A program made the translations under genes and the position numbers. Below are positions 8,086 through 17,376 of a stretch of DNA of 64,000 bases, one piece after another. Source of the DNA: Prevotella pectinovora. Its GTDB lineage: Bacteria > Bacteroidota > Bacteroidia > Bacteroidales > Bacteroidaceae. The stretch is from contig NZ_JXQI01000068.1 in assembly GCF_000834015.1 (NCBI RefSeq), forward strand, positions 1 to 64,000, written 5' to 3'. A model generated the notes under the pieces. That model was not told where the DNA came from. It made no database searches and saw nothing but the letters and a program-made list of their open reading frames with translations. The first letter of the stretch is position 1. Every line of letters begins with the position of its first letter.

Positions 8086-9508
8086 AGACAACAAAAAACA
8101 GCTCAATATAAATCCTTTAGTGGTCTATTTTATAATGACACCAGAAGAGAAGGAGCATCATGCACGAGATATTGAGCGTCTGAACAGGTCGAAGACGATG
8201 AACCATAATCTCTTCGAGTTCAACACTGTTGTGCGCGCGCGTTATAACAATAATGTGTTGACAAAAGGACTTATCAAAGACATGGAGGAAAACAACGTCA
8301 TCGTCAAACTCTTTGGCAATGATGATGAAAGATTCTCCTATGCGTTTGAGACCGTCGAGTTCAAGGAAGGGTATTTCGAAAGTCAGGTAGAAAGTTTCCT
8401 TTATGATGTATGCACACTTAATGTCAAGGATCTGAAGTCAGAGAAGAAACGCCTTAACAACTATCCTTCAAAAGAGCGTAAGGGAGCCGTTGAAATACTC
8501 TTAAAGTCATTTACAGAAGCCGTTAATGAATTTGGTTTTAAGAAGGTGCATGCCATCGCTTCCAGAAGGTCTTCTGATGTGTCATCAACTTTCAATGATA
8601 TTGACTTTGTATCAGATTTTGACTATCCACACAAACCCGTCTCACGTGGTCCTGTTTCAAATGGCAACGCCAGTAAGATTCCGCGTGGCATAGAGGATGA
8701 CATATGTTATGCAATGGGAAGTAAAGAAGGACGAAAAAAGGAAGATGCCAAGAAACGTCTCATCGCCATGATTGAGGGGTGGTTTGATGCACCGTCTTCC
8801 GGATATTCAAAGAAAGTCCTTACTGGCGCAGTCGACAATACCAAGTCAGAAACATTGGAAGAAGACACCTATACTCGCCATCCATCATCACAAGTTCCCA
8901 CCATTAGTATTGAAATCAAGAAGATAACTGTGCTCAATAGAAAAGATGGGTCAAAGAAAGAAAATTATGGCTTTGTGTATAACATCGATGGAAAAAATGT
9001 CGAAATGTATATCGGTGGCACCGAGCCAGCAATGATATACGCATGTACATTGCTCAAGCAGTACACAGGCGCCCGCTTTTACCTTGACGACTTAAAGATT
9101 CGGAAGGGTGAACTGTCGAGATTCAATCCTAATACATCTGAAAAGAAATATCAGAATGCTACTCTTGAATGGATAAAGCAGATATATAAAGTATTTGTGC
9201 CATCAGCTGAAAAGGACTTCCCAGAATGGTATGCTTCTCTTTTCAACTTCCAAGACAAGAGTCCTGGTCATCCCATTTATCAAGGCAAGTCTGCATGTAA
9301 CAGTAAAATATCCAAAACGTTAAAGGACTATAGGAAAGCCATCTATTTCTGTACCCTTCAAGCTAGAGAAGATAGCAAAGGAAAATTCTATGAGATTGAC
9401 CTTCCTTCGTCAGAGTCGATAAAACTTTCCAAGGAACTGCTCAAACTTGTACCGGAATCACCTATCACCCCAGCTCATGCAAGACCAGAAAATGAATATC
9501 GCAAATAG
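8072..9508 (+). CDS. Uncharacterised 478-residue protein, last gene of the kinase operon
   Basis: I do not recognise this family. The ATG at 8072 overlaps the RyR gene by 14 bp. An alternative ATG at 8135 (MTPEEKEHHARD) is also possible. The protein is charged and soluble, with no signal peptide or membrane segment. An N-terminal part (~45-110, FNTVVRARYNNNVLTKG…) could be a small beta-barrel. A lysine-rich linker follows, then a C-terminal alpha/beta region with GFVYNIDGKNVEMYIGG. It ends 35 bp before the first ATACGTAT promoter. Confidence 0.6.
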   Translation: MKIFKDNKKQLNINPLVVYFIMTPEEKEHHARDIERLNRSKTMNHNLFEFNTVVRARYNNNVLTKGLIKDMEENNVIVKLFGNDDERFSYAFETVEFKEGYFESQVESFLYDVCTLNVKDLKSEKKRLNNYPSKERKGAVEILLKSFTEAVNEFGFKKVHAIASRRSSDVSSTFNDIDFVSDFDYPHKPVSRGPVSNGNASKIPRGIEDDICYAMGSKEGRKKEDAKKRLIAMIEGWFDAPSSGYSKKVLTGAVDNTKSETLEEDTYTRHPSSQVPTISIEIKKITVLNRKDGSKKENYGFVYNIDGKNVEMYIGGTEPAMIYACTLLKQYTGARFYLDDLKIRKGELSRFNPNTSEKKYQNATLEWIKQIYKVFVPSAEKDFPEWYASLFNFQDKSPGHPIYQGKSACNSKISKTLKDYRKAIYFCTLQAREDSKGKFYEIDLPSSESIKLSKELLKLVPESPITPAHARPENEYRK

Positions 9509-9542
9509 TATACAGAGCTAAAGACAACGGTATTTAGACCGT

Positions 9543-9589
9543 TATACGTATATGGCAATCGTCCACATCGGTAATTTACTTTACCTTTG
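9543..9589 (+). promoter_or_regulatory. Promoter with ATACGTAT palindrome, site 1 of 5
   Basis: TATACGTATA lies at 9543-9552 and the -7 box TACCTTTG at 9582-9589. ATACGTAT begins exactly 38 bp before the -7 box, as at the four other sites. A degenerate -33 (TCG) sits between them. An 11-bp perfect inverted repeat (9557-9567 and 9588-9598) flanks the promoter core. The 11-mer ACCGTTATACG occurs at 9538-9548 and again at 9626-9636. The predicted start near 9596 leaves a ~44-nt leader to the ATG at 9640. Confidence 0.75.
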
Positions 9590-9639
9590 TGGACGATTCA
9601 GTTATATAGGCTAACATTCATTAATACCGTTATACGACT

Positions 9640-11394
9640 ATGTGAAAACTTCAAATTAACCGACACAGCTCAGACTTTTTTGATGACAATGATTTTGAGA
9701 AAGAAGAGAAAGCTTATGTTGAACCCAAAGAATGGACTATCATCACCGCTTTAGACCGAGTCCTTGATAGGGCACGTGGCAGCGAACTCTCTGATGAATT
9801 CTGGAGTTCTGCTAAAAATCCTCTGGCTTATCTGCGCGAGCGACTGGAGTTGACAGACATTCAGATTGTCTTGGTCGCTATCATGGCTGAAGCTGGCGAA
9901 CCTCTGTCATGGCGTAAGTTTGGCAACTTCCTCCATAGTAGCCGTCTTTCCACCATGTGCTATTCCGAAGAAATTGAGGAACTGCTGGCAAAGCGCTGGG
10001 TCATTCGTCGAGGCACGCATGAGATGGGTGGTTGCTTTGAGGGCTTCGCTCTGGAGCATGGTGTCGTTACCGCTCTACGTCATAACAAGACTTTTGTTCC
10101 AGAGAAACTCGACGGCTTCAACGAGCAACAATTCATGGACAAGTTGGAAAGCCATCTTGACAAGAACCTCAACAATCGCAATGCAAGTTTTGAGGATGAT
10201 GAGATTTGGATGCAACAGTTGGTGGAAGCAAACCCTCATCTTCCGTTATGTCATGAGGTCATGCATTTCGAGGATATACATGACAAGTCTTTGCTGCTGA
10301 TGATAGCCTACGACTATGCCCAGTGGGCTGAATCGGATGACGAGGGACTTACCCTTCACAGTATAGATAATTTCTATCCTGAAGATTGGGAATGCAACGG
10401 ACTCCGTCGCGACTTGCAGAACGGAACTCACATACTAATGTCTGCAGGTCTTATTGAGCAGAAGTGTGAAGACGGCATAGCCAATACGGAGCGCTATGTG
10501 CTGACGCAAAAGGCAAAGTCAGAATTACTGTCAGCCTATGAGCCAAGTAAGTCAAAGTGCAAGACACCACATCGTAGAGACAAGTTTTTGAAGAGCTTTA
10601 CTGAAATTAAGGAGAAGTCACTTTTCTACAATTCTTGTGAAGAGAATCAGATAGCACGTCTGACAAGTCTCCTCTCTCAGGATAATCTCCCTGACATCCA
10701 GCGCCGACTGGAAGAGCAAGGCATGCGCAAGGGCTTTGCGTGTCTCTTCTATGGAGCCCCTGGAACAGGTAAGACAGAGACCGTGCTGCAGATTGCACGC
10801 CAGACTGGTCGCAATATCATGCAGATAGACATTGCAGGACTGCGTGACAAGTTCGTCGGTGAAACAGAGAAGAACGTGAAGGCAATCTTCACACGCTACA
10901 AGCATCTCTGCAAGAACAGCGATGTCATGCCGATTCTCTTCTTCAACGAAGCAGACGCCATCTTTAACAAGCGTACGACTGTTGGTGGCATCAATCCGAC
11001 TGTCGAGAAGATGGAGAACTCTATGCAGAACATCATCCTGCAAGAGGTTGAGAATCTTGAGGGTATTCTCATTGCTACGACTAACCTCACCTGCAACCTT
11101 GATGACGCCTTTGAGCGCCGTTTCCTCTTTAAGGTAGAGTTCAAGAAGCCGGAGGCTGATGTCAAGGCAAAGATATGGACTGCTATGCTCAACAACATCA
11201 GCGAAGAAGATGCCCATATTTTGGCAGAGCGCTATGACTTTTCTGGAGGTCAAATAGAAAACATAGCCCGTAAACGTGCCATTGATTATGTCCTTAACGG
11301 TAAGTTCGCTACTCTTCAAGAACTCGAAACTTACTGTAAGGCTGAGATGCTCGATAAGAAGGGTAGTCGTGCACGTATTGGATTCAACGTATAA
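9640..11394 (+). pseudogene. AAA ATPase (copy 1), with a stop codon directly after the start
   Basis: The reading frame homologous to the gene at 23869 begins at ATG 9640-9642 but is followed at once by TGA (9643-9645). From 9646 to 11394 the frame is open, and alignment to the paralogue starts well upstream of the first alternative start (TTG at 9850). The protein has an N-terminal winged-helix-like region and a C-terminal AAA+ module: Walker A GAPGTGKTE, Walker B ILFFNEADA (Asn-Glu in place of Asp-Glu), sensor 1 ATTNL and an FERRFLFK arginine-finger segment. This is a CDC48/RecA-like remodelling ATPase. It may be made from TTG 9850, by readthrough, or not at all. It heads the operon to 16561. 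Confidence 0.7.
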
Positions 11395-11414
11395 ACAAAC
11401 AATTAACAAGAATA

Positions 11415-13079
11415 ATGCAAAGAGTAGCTATTGAAAGAGCGGACACCGAACGTGTATGGGTCCGCTCTCGCGAGTCGGAAAAGTTCCTGGAGAATGGACT
11501 CTGGGGACTCCGAGACATCAAGGGAAAGGTCATTCTTGAACCTAAGTATGACCAGATTGAACTGTGTAAGGAGTTCGTATATGTACACTCAGGCAACAGC
11601 CATTCCTTTTACTATCCCTACGGTAAGGTATCCACTTCTGATGACAACAAGTATGATTACCGTTTTTATGAGAATGGTAAGATCGGTCTGAAGGATGAAA
11701 ATGGCAGCATCCGTTTCCCTGCCATTTACGATGGTGTAAAGGATTGGCCCAGATATGATGTCGTATATGTCCGTAATGAGGATGGCTTCCATTATTACAA
11801 TAGTGATAATGAGGAAATACTGACGGATTATGCACCTATTGAAGGAAGTGATTGCAACGACGAGCCGTTCTTTGATGACGAGAAGCAGAACACCGGCGTG
11901 CTTATTACAAGGCGTTTCGTTGAAGGTCGTCAGAACAACAACTGTGTAAGAATGGGGAGTGACAGATGGGTGGAGTTCAGCAGAATAGCATATAAGGACC
12001 TACGCAGCATCGTAGGCAAATGTGAGGTAATTCCCATGCCAGATGATGCTCTCCTCGGCATCGAGAGCAAATCAACCTATATCTACAGTGCCTTCATTGC
12101 ACAATCCAAAGGCGAAACACCTGTTGAAGACTGCATCAGTCAGCTTGCAATGCTTGGAGCATATCAGTCTACGTGGCGTTTTCTGACGAAGGTGTGGATT
12201 CATCCAGAATCATCCATAACTATGGAGACACTGAAGAAAATATGGCTAGTATTCAGTGTCAATTCTGACTTCTACAGTCATGAGGACATAAGAAGCCGTT
12301 TTGAAGTCGAGGACTGGCTTCGTATCGGCATTGGCTACGACGACACTCTTGAGAAGGATGAGCTGAAGATACTACAGGTGCAGTATTTCACTGACCGTTG
12401 GCCGGAGCAAATAGAAATGGAGTGGGTAAAAGCCCTCCGTAACGAGAAAGTCGAAAAACTGAAAGAGATTCACAAACGGCTTACAGAACGTATCGAAGAG
12501 GTGCGTAAAGAAGGAGGCGATGAGTATGCCGACACCATGCACTCAGAGATTCTTGAAGGGTGTCATATCGCGAGTAATGCAACCACGGATTTCAGTATTG
12601 AGGAAGAGATAGAAAAATATGACTACATGCATGGACTGGGCTTCCATTGTATTGATACCCTATGGTTCCTGTGTGGCAGAATGCTCTCGGAGTCTTTCAA
12701 TGAAAACGAGCCAAAGCCCATGGAAGAGTCTGATTTGATGTTCTGCAAAAAGAAGATAGAGTGGCTGCTGAAGAACGATACTTCCAAAAACTTTGTAAGA
12801 ATGAAGATGATGCCGCTCGACATGTTAACAATGCTGAAGAATGTTTATGCCGAGCATGAATGGCCACTAGAATGCCTGGTCATTCTTACCGACATAGAAG
12901 CCATGATGCGTCGTTGTGGATGCCGGTATGCTCATGAACATGACATTGACAAGGTCTTCTGGAGAGAGTTCAAACCAGGACTGTATGATGAGACTCCGTT
13001 TGAAACAAAGCCATATATTGGCAAGGTAATAATAGATGACGTGATAAGAGAAGAAGATCTCAATAACCTAACAATGTGA
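11415..13079 (+). CDS. WG-repeat protein
   Basis: A 554-residue protein starting 20 bp after the AAA gene. The N-terminal ~170 residues hold WG-type repeats: NGLWGLRDIKGKVILEPKYD at ~28 and GKIGLKDENGSIRFPAIYDG at ~86. The remainder is mostly helical and unrecognised, with a charged coiled-coil-like segment (~340-370). WG repeats are thought to form a beta-rich protein-interaction surface. A second WG protein lies at 17377-18210, so the island has two. It probably works with the flanking ATPases, but this rests only on context. Confidence 0.65.
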   Translation: MQRVAIERADTERVWVRSRESEKFLENGLWGLRDIKGKVILEPKYDQIELCKEFVYVHSGNSHSFYYPYGKVSTSDDNKYDYRFYENGKIGLKDENGSIRFPAIYDGVKDWPRYDVVYVRNEDGFHYYNSDNEEILTDYAPIEGSDCNDEPFFDDEKQNTGVLITRRFVEGRQNNNCVRMGSDRWVEFSRIAYKDLRSIVGKCEVIPMPDDALLGIESKSTYIYSAFIAQSKGETPVEDCISQLAMLGAYQSTWRFLTKVWIHPESSITMETLKKIWLVFSVNSDFYSHEDIRSRFEVEDWLRIGIGYDDTLEKDELKILQVQYFTDRWPEQIEMEWVKALRNEKVEKLKEIHKRLTERIEEVRKEGGDEYADTMHSEILEGCHIASNATTDFSIEEEIEKYDYMHGLGFHCIDTLWFLCGRMLSESFNENEPKPMEESDLMFCKKKIEWLLKNDTSKNFVRMKMMPLDMLTMLKNVYAEHEWPLECLVILTDIEAMMRRCGCRYAHEHDIDKVFWREFKPGLYDETPFETKPYIGKVIIDDVIREEDLNNLTM

Positions 13080-13083
13080 AATT

Positions 13084-13695
13084 ATGGAAATAAAGCAAAA
13101 ATGGATTAATGAGCATGGGGTGTTTTATCCCATTCCCGGCAACACAACACTTCACATCACACCAGGAACAGGGGTGTTTCAGATTCACGAGGACAGGAGC
13201 ATGTCAGGCTCACGCCTCGGTTTAGTCAAGCTTGCAGACTCGTTCCAGTTCAATTTCAAGATTTATGATCTCGGCATAGAGGACATAATGCAGAAGATTG
13301 AGAAAACATGGAACTCAGACGTATTCGTGAACGGAGACAAGAACCTAGGAGTCATTTTCAATGGGTTGAAGGGAACAGGCAAGACTATCGGCGCAAAGAT
13401 TCTCAGCAACCGTATGGGAATTCCTGTTATATTGGTCAATGCCCCATACAACGGGCTGCTTGACTTCATTCAGTCGCTTTGTTTCGAATGTGTGGTTCTC
13501 ATTGATGAGGCTGAAAAGACCTTCCATGAGAACGGGGAGATACTCCTTAAGATTATTGATGGCGTGTATAACGAAAAGCGCAAGCTATATCTTCTCACCA
13601 CGAACAATCTGTATCTTGACAGCAACTTGCTTGGCCGTCCAGGACGCATTCGCTATATCAAGCAGTTCGGCAATCTCAAACCGAAAGCTATCTAG
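13084..13695 (+). CDS. AAA-type ATPase, interrupted by in-frame amber codons (5' part)
   Basis: Residues ~95-105 form Walker A (FNGLKGTGKT), VVLIDEAEKTF is Walker B, LTTNNLYLDSNLLGRPGR is sensor 1 plus an arginine region. Translation meets TAG at 13693-13695, but the same frame continues coherently to 14259, interrupted by a second TAG at 14110-14112. A single C-to-T change from CAG explains each stop. The intact protein would have about 391 residues. It is four bases from the WG gene, in the same operon. Confidence 0.7.
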   Translation: MEIKQKWINEHGVFYPIPGNTTLHITPGTGVFQIHEDRSMSGSRLGLVKLADSFQFNFKIYDLGIEDIMQKIEKTWNSDVFVNGDKNLGVIFNGLKGTGKTIGAKILSNRMGIPVILVNAPYNGLLDFIQSLCFECVVLIDEAEKTFHENGEILLKIIDGVYNEKRKLYLLTTNNLYLDSNLLGRPGRIRYIKQFGNLKPKAI

Positions 13696-14259
13696 GAGTA
13701 TCTGAATGATAATTTGAACGATAAGAGCAAGGCTGAGGATGTCATTAAGGCTGTTGACACACTTGAGATATCTACCATTGACATTCTCAAGGCGATTGTG
13801 GACGAGGTCAACATTCATGGTGAGATAAGTGAACATAGCATGCTGAATGTTCCAAAGGCACGTTACAAGATTGATATCATCAAATTTGACGATCTCAAGC
13901 GTGAAGACTTTGACGACTTCAAGCAGTTCATGAAAGACCATGTCCCTGCTGATGAATCTCTCCGCAGTTGGCTTGACAAACCATGGCGTGTCAATGAAGA
14001 GAACAAGCAGGAAGACAATCAAGATATGATTGAGGATAAGTTTGACATGAACTGTTGGATTACTCAGATTGCTTCAAGCAGTCCAGTCATCATAAAGGGC
14101 CAGCACTCTTAGATTGGTGAGGTTATCGAAGAGGTGGATGGCAATGGTTACTTTGTCGTTCAAGACAACTACTCAGATGATGAGGTACTCTGCCGCATCC
14201 TAAACTATCACGATGCGCCTTCGCTCTATAGAGGCTCGTTGAAGTCACTGTTTTTCTAG
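13696..14259 (+). pseudogene. C-terminal part of the amber-interrupted ATPase
   Basis: Same frame as 13084-13695. It begins EYLNDNLNDKSKAEDVIKAV right after the TAG, is broken once more by TAG at 14110, and ends with TAG at 14257-14259. It forms a helical lid-like region followed by a short beta-rich tail (IGEVIEEVDGNGYFVVQDN). An ATG-less fragment (first in-frame TTG at 13714) is unlikely to be made alone. The next gene's ATG lies 10 bp downstream. Confidence 0.65.
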
Positions 14260-14269
14260 AATACGTCTT

Positions 14270-14896
14270 ATGGCACAGATAATTACCATTAACAAGGAGG
14301 ACGAATTCTTTCCCGAAGCATTCAAGGCTATCGGGGAAGATTGTCCCGAGAGAATCTATGCGATGGGCAACCTCGATTTGCTCAAGAGAGAACACATGGT
14401 GGCCATCATCGGTAGCCGTAAGGCGACAAGAACAGGCAATAGTAAGGCTTACGACCTTGGCATCAGCTATGCCAAGAAAGGATATGTCGTTGTCAGCGGA
14501 CTGGCTTTGGGTTGCGACGCATCGGCTCACCGTGGATGCATGGCTGCTGATGGCGGTACTATAGCTATCGTTGCTACTGGACTGAACCTTGTGCATCCCC
14601 GTGAGAACATCCCTCTCCAGGAGGAGATTCTACGCAAAGGGGGGCTCATCCTTTCTGAGCAACCTCTAGGTGTAAAGGCAAACCCTACCCGACTCGTATC
14701 AAGGAACAGACTGCAAGCAGCACTCTCCGAAGAGGTCATTGTTGCAGAATGTCCGAAGCACAGCGGCACCATGCATACTGTTCGTTTTGCTCAGAAATAC
14801 GGAAAGAAGGTCAAGGCTGCACGTCTGCCTTATGACAAAGAGGAGAACTCGGGTAACAAATACATCATTGATACTGGCATAGGAGAAGGCATCTGA
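14270..14896 (+). CDS. DprA/Smf-like Rossmann-fold (SLOG) protein
   Basis: A 208-residue protein with the DprA signature series: VAIIGSRKATRTG (~43), VVVSGLALGCDASAHRG (~70), HPRENIPLQEEILRKGG (~108), LSEQPLG and SRNRLQAAL. It lacks the C-terminal winged helix and N-terminal SAM extension of housekeeping DprA. SLOG-fold proteins in conflict loci are thought to bind nucleotides or NAD-derived ligands, so a sensing role is as likely as a recombination role. Confidence 0.75.
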   Translation: MAQIITINKEDEFFPEAFKAIGEDCPERIYAMGNLDLLKREHMVAIIGSRKATRTGNSKAYDLGISYAKKGYVVVSGLALGCDASAHRGCMAADGGTIAIVATGLNLVHPRENIPLQEEILRKGGLILSEQPLGVKANPTRLVSRNRLQAALSEEVIVAECPKHSGTMHTVRFAQKYGKKVKAARLPYDKEENSGNKYIIDTGIGEGI

Positions 14897-14918
14897 CAAG
14901 ACAATTTAAAGTAGGAAT

Positions 14919-15842
14919 ATGACAAACTGGAAAACGACAGATTTTCAATCGATAAATATCAACTATTCAAATAAAGCAGAAGGAAAATATCTCATTTCAT
15001 TACGTGATGATTTCGTAAACGGATTGTCGCCTTTTGACCTTGAAGCTCGTTGTGGATTCAAGGGCGCGACTATCTGGGACTATCTGCTTTTGTGTCGGGA
15101 CAGCGTCCTTGATTGGACGGAAAATGAAATATCCATGTTGGAAGGACTCTTCTGGGAGATTGGCAGTGAACTCAAGCGACACGGTATGGCAATCCCTTCG
15201 GTGGAAACCATAAATGTGGTCAAGACAACATCCATAGAAGAGGGTGGTGCAATGGGGTACACAAGAGGCAATACCATATATGTAGCTGAATCTGTCATGA
15301 AGAAATCAGAGGGAAAGATTGAAGAACTCCTGACACATGAGCTGTTTCATATCCTCACCCGCTCGTCCCTTGCCTTTAAAGAGGAAATGTACAAGACTAT
15401 AGGCTTCACAACCACAGAAAAGGTTATTGATTTGATGGCGTTGAACCAACGATGCCGTTTCGTGTCAAATCCTGATGTCAGTAAGTTCTGCAGCTACATC
15501 ACCTTGAAGGACTTCTCTGGAAAGGAACACCGACTTATGATGACAACACTTGCTCGAAGCAACTATAACGGTGGCTCGCTATCTAGGTATATCCTCCCGT
15601 ATTTTCTGAAACTGGACGATGACTGCAATGTCGTAACTTATGATGAAAAATTGCCGATAAGAGATTGCTTATATGGTGAATTCTATCAAGACTTTATCAC
15701 AAAGGTCGGAAAGAACACTGGTTACATGACCAATCCAGAAGAGATACTGGCAGAGAACTTCCGCTTTGCCGTGTTGGGATCCCTAGAAGAATTTCCAAAC
15801 CCGGAGATTATTGATGATATTCGATATTTGATGAGAGGATAA
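14919..15842 (+). CDS. Putative zinc metallopeptidase (HExxH)
   Basis: A 307-residue soluble protein with LLTHELFHILTR near residue 140, giving the HExxH zinc motif. NPEEILAENFRFAV near residue 270 could supply the third glutamate ligand of a gluzincin. There is no signal peptide, so it acts in the cytoplasm. It lies 22 bp after the DprA-like gene and 17 bp before the amidohydrolase gene. The substrate is unknown. A protease activated by the operon's sensors would be a classic effector, but that is speculation. Confidence 0.65.
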   Translation: MTNWKTTDFQSININYSNKAEGKYLISLRDDFVNGLSPFDLEARCGFKGATIWDYLLLCRDSVLDWTENEISMLEGLFWEIGSELKRHGMAIPSVETINVVKTTSIEEGGAMGYTRGNTIYVAESVMKKSEGKIEELLTHELFHILTRSSLAFKEEMYKTIGFTTTEKVIDLMALNQRCRFVSNPDVSKFCSYITLKDFSGKEHRLMMTTLARSNYNGGSLSRYILPYFLKLDDDCNVVTYDEKLPIRDCLYGEFYQDFITKVGKNTGYMTNPEEILAENFRFAVLGSLEEFPNPEIIDDIRYLMRG

Positions 15843-15859
15843 ACATACAGGAGAAAACA

Positions 15860-16561
15860 ATGGACTACGACAAAATAATTTTAAATGTACCACACTCGTC
15901 CTTATTGGGACTTTACGATTCCGAATATTCAGGATGGAAGGAAAACCCTGCATTTGAATGTGACTGTGTCATAAAGTGGACAGATTGGGCAACGGATAAC
16001 ATATTCGCACCTAATCATAATCTGAAAGTCAATGTCGATATGCACATCTTTCAGCTGTCACGATTCATCATTGATGCCGAAAGACTTGAACATGACCCAT
16101 TGGAAGCAAAAGGACAGGGAATCATCTACACGGATTTTGGTGGTTTTCATCGTGAGGTGTCATCAGAGAAGAAGGAATTCTTGATGAATATCTACCATGA
16201 CTACATTCGTGGAATAAAGGAGTGTCTAACCAAAGAAAGCATCCTCATTGATTGTCATTCCTTCCCTCCGGAGCTTTCAGATGTGGATGTATGTATTGGA
16301 TTCAATGATGACTGGTCAAAGCCAGAGCAAGAAACAATCAACATGATAGCGTCGAAGTTCATTGATGCAGGCTATGAGGTCGGTATCAATGAACCATACA
16401 GCAACTCGCTGTCTCCTGCATGCACATTTCCCTATCATTCAATCATGATTGAGGTAAACAAGCGCATCTATATGAATACGGAGACATTCCAATTACTTCC
16501 TGAAGCTGAGCGATTCACTCGAACAGTTAATGATATCTATGCCACCTTGCTTCGTGTATAG
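15860..16561 (+). CDS. N-formylglutamate amidohydrolase-like metalloenzyme
   Basis: A 233-residue protein with the family pattern: ILNVPHSS (~7), WTDWATDNIF, LSRFIIDAERLEHDPLE, FGGFHRE, LIDCHSFPPE and a C-terminal IMIEVNKRIYM. These supply the His/Glu/Asp residues of the metal-dependent carboxypeptidase-like fold. It is the last gene of the 9.6-16.6 kb operon and faces the Sir2 gene tail to tail. Outside histidine degradation this fold may cleave other amide-linked substrates. Confidence 0.75.
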   Translation: MDYDKIILNVPHSSLLGLYDSEYSGWKENPAFECDCVIKWTDWATDNIFAPNHNLKVNVDMHIFQLSRFIIDAERLEHDPLEAKGQGIIYTDFGGFHREVSSEKKEFLMNIYHDYIRGIKECLTKESILIDCHSFPPELSDVDVCIGFNDDWSKPEQETINMIASKFIDAGYEVGINEPYSNSLSPACTFPYHSIMIEVNKRIYMNTETFQLLPEAERFTRTVNDIYATLLRV

Positions 16562-16658
16562 GCAACTCTTTCCATAACTAAGGATACTTTCTGTTTACTG
16601 AACTACATCGTATAAACAGTAATCCTATGAGAGTACCTCAGAATCTGGATGAGAGTAC

Positions 16659-17366
16659 TCAACGGTTAATATGGTTTAATTCTTCTTGCAGCGTCTTTAC
16701 ACCTTCTGTTGCCGTGGAAAGAATGTACTTATACCCAAGAGATGCGATGTCGACTTCGTTAGGATTTATGATGAACTTAGGAACATCAGGATGAGCATAG
16801 CGGATTAGTTCCGCAGCAGGATGAACCGTCAAAGAGGTGCCAATCACAACAAAGATATCAGCATCCTTTACAATCTCTGCTGCATCCTGCATTCCGGATA
16901 CATACTCTCCAAACAATGTGACATGAGATCTAAGCTGTGAGCCGTCACCGGCATCATCACCAAGTCTTATTGGAACATTCATCGGCATTTCCCTTATGTA
17001 ACGAGCATCATGACGATTGTCAGATGAGCACACTCTTGCCAGTTCTCCATGCAGGTGAATGACATTGGTAGAGCCAGCGCGTTCATGTAAGTCGTCGATA
17101 TTCTGTGTAATGACTGTTACTTGATGCTGTTTCTCCAAATCTGCGATGAAGGCGTGTGCAGCATTAGGGGCTGCATCAAAAACTCTTTGCCTCATGTCAT
17201 TCATGAATGCAAGAAACTCTGAAGTATCGTTGTATAATGCCTCAGAGCTTGCCAAATAGACCTTTCTTTCATCATTCCAAAGCCCATCTTTTCCACGGAA
17301 CGTAGGTATCCCGCTTTCTGAGCTGATACCGGCTCCTGTCAGAAATACTATATCTTGACGTATCAT
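16659..17366 (-). CDS. Sir2-family NAD+-dependent deacylase
   Basis: The start is the ATG at 17366 (MIRQDIVFLTGAGISS), because the longer frame from 17417 would overlap the preceding gene by 41 bp. The 235-residue protein has GAGISSESGIPTFRG, TQNIDDLHERAG, the catalytic histidine in VIHLHGEL and GTSLTVHPAAEL. The four zinc cysteines of canonical sirtuins are absent: only one Cys is seen (ARVCSSDNRHD). This is a zinc-less Sir2 of the type frequent in Bacteroidetes. It is the last gene of the minus-strand operon. Confidence 0.85.
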   Translation of the reverse strand: MIRQDIVFLTGAGISSESGIPTFRGKDGLWNDERKVYLASSEALYNDTSEFLAFMNDMRQRVFDAAPNAAHAFIADLEKQHQVTVITQNIDDLHERAGSTNVIHLHGELARVCSSDNRHDARYIREMPMNVPIRLGDDAGDGSQLRSHVTLFGEYVSGMQDAAEIVKDADIFVVIGTSLTVHPAAELIRYAHPDVPKFIINPNEVDIASLGYKYILSTATEGVKTLQEELNHINR

Positions 17367-17376
17367 AATCGACTGG

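Noticed and set aside
16562-16658. Bidirectional terminator between the two convergent operons
   Set aside because: Only a weak 7-bp stem (CTGTTTA/TAAACAG) with a long loop and no T-tract is visible.
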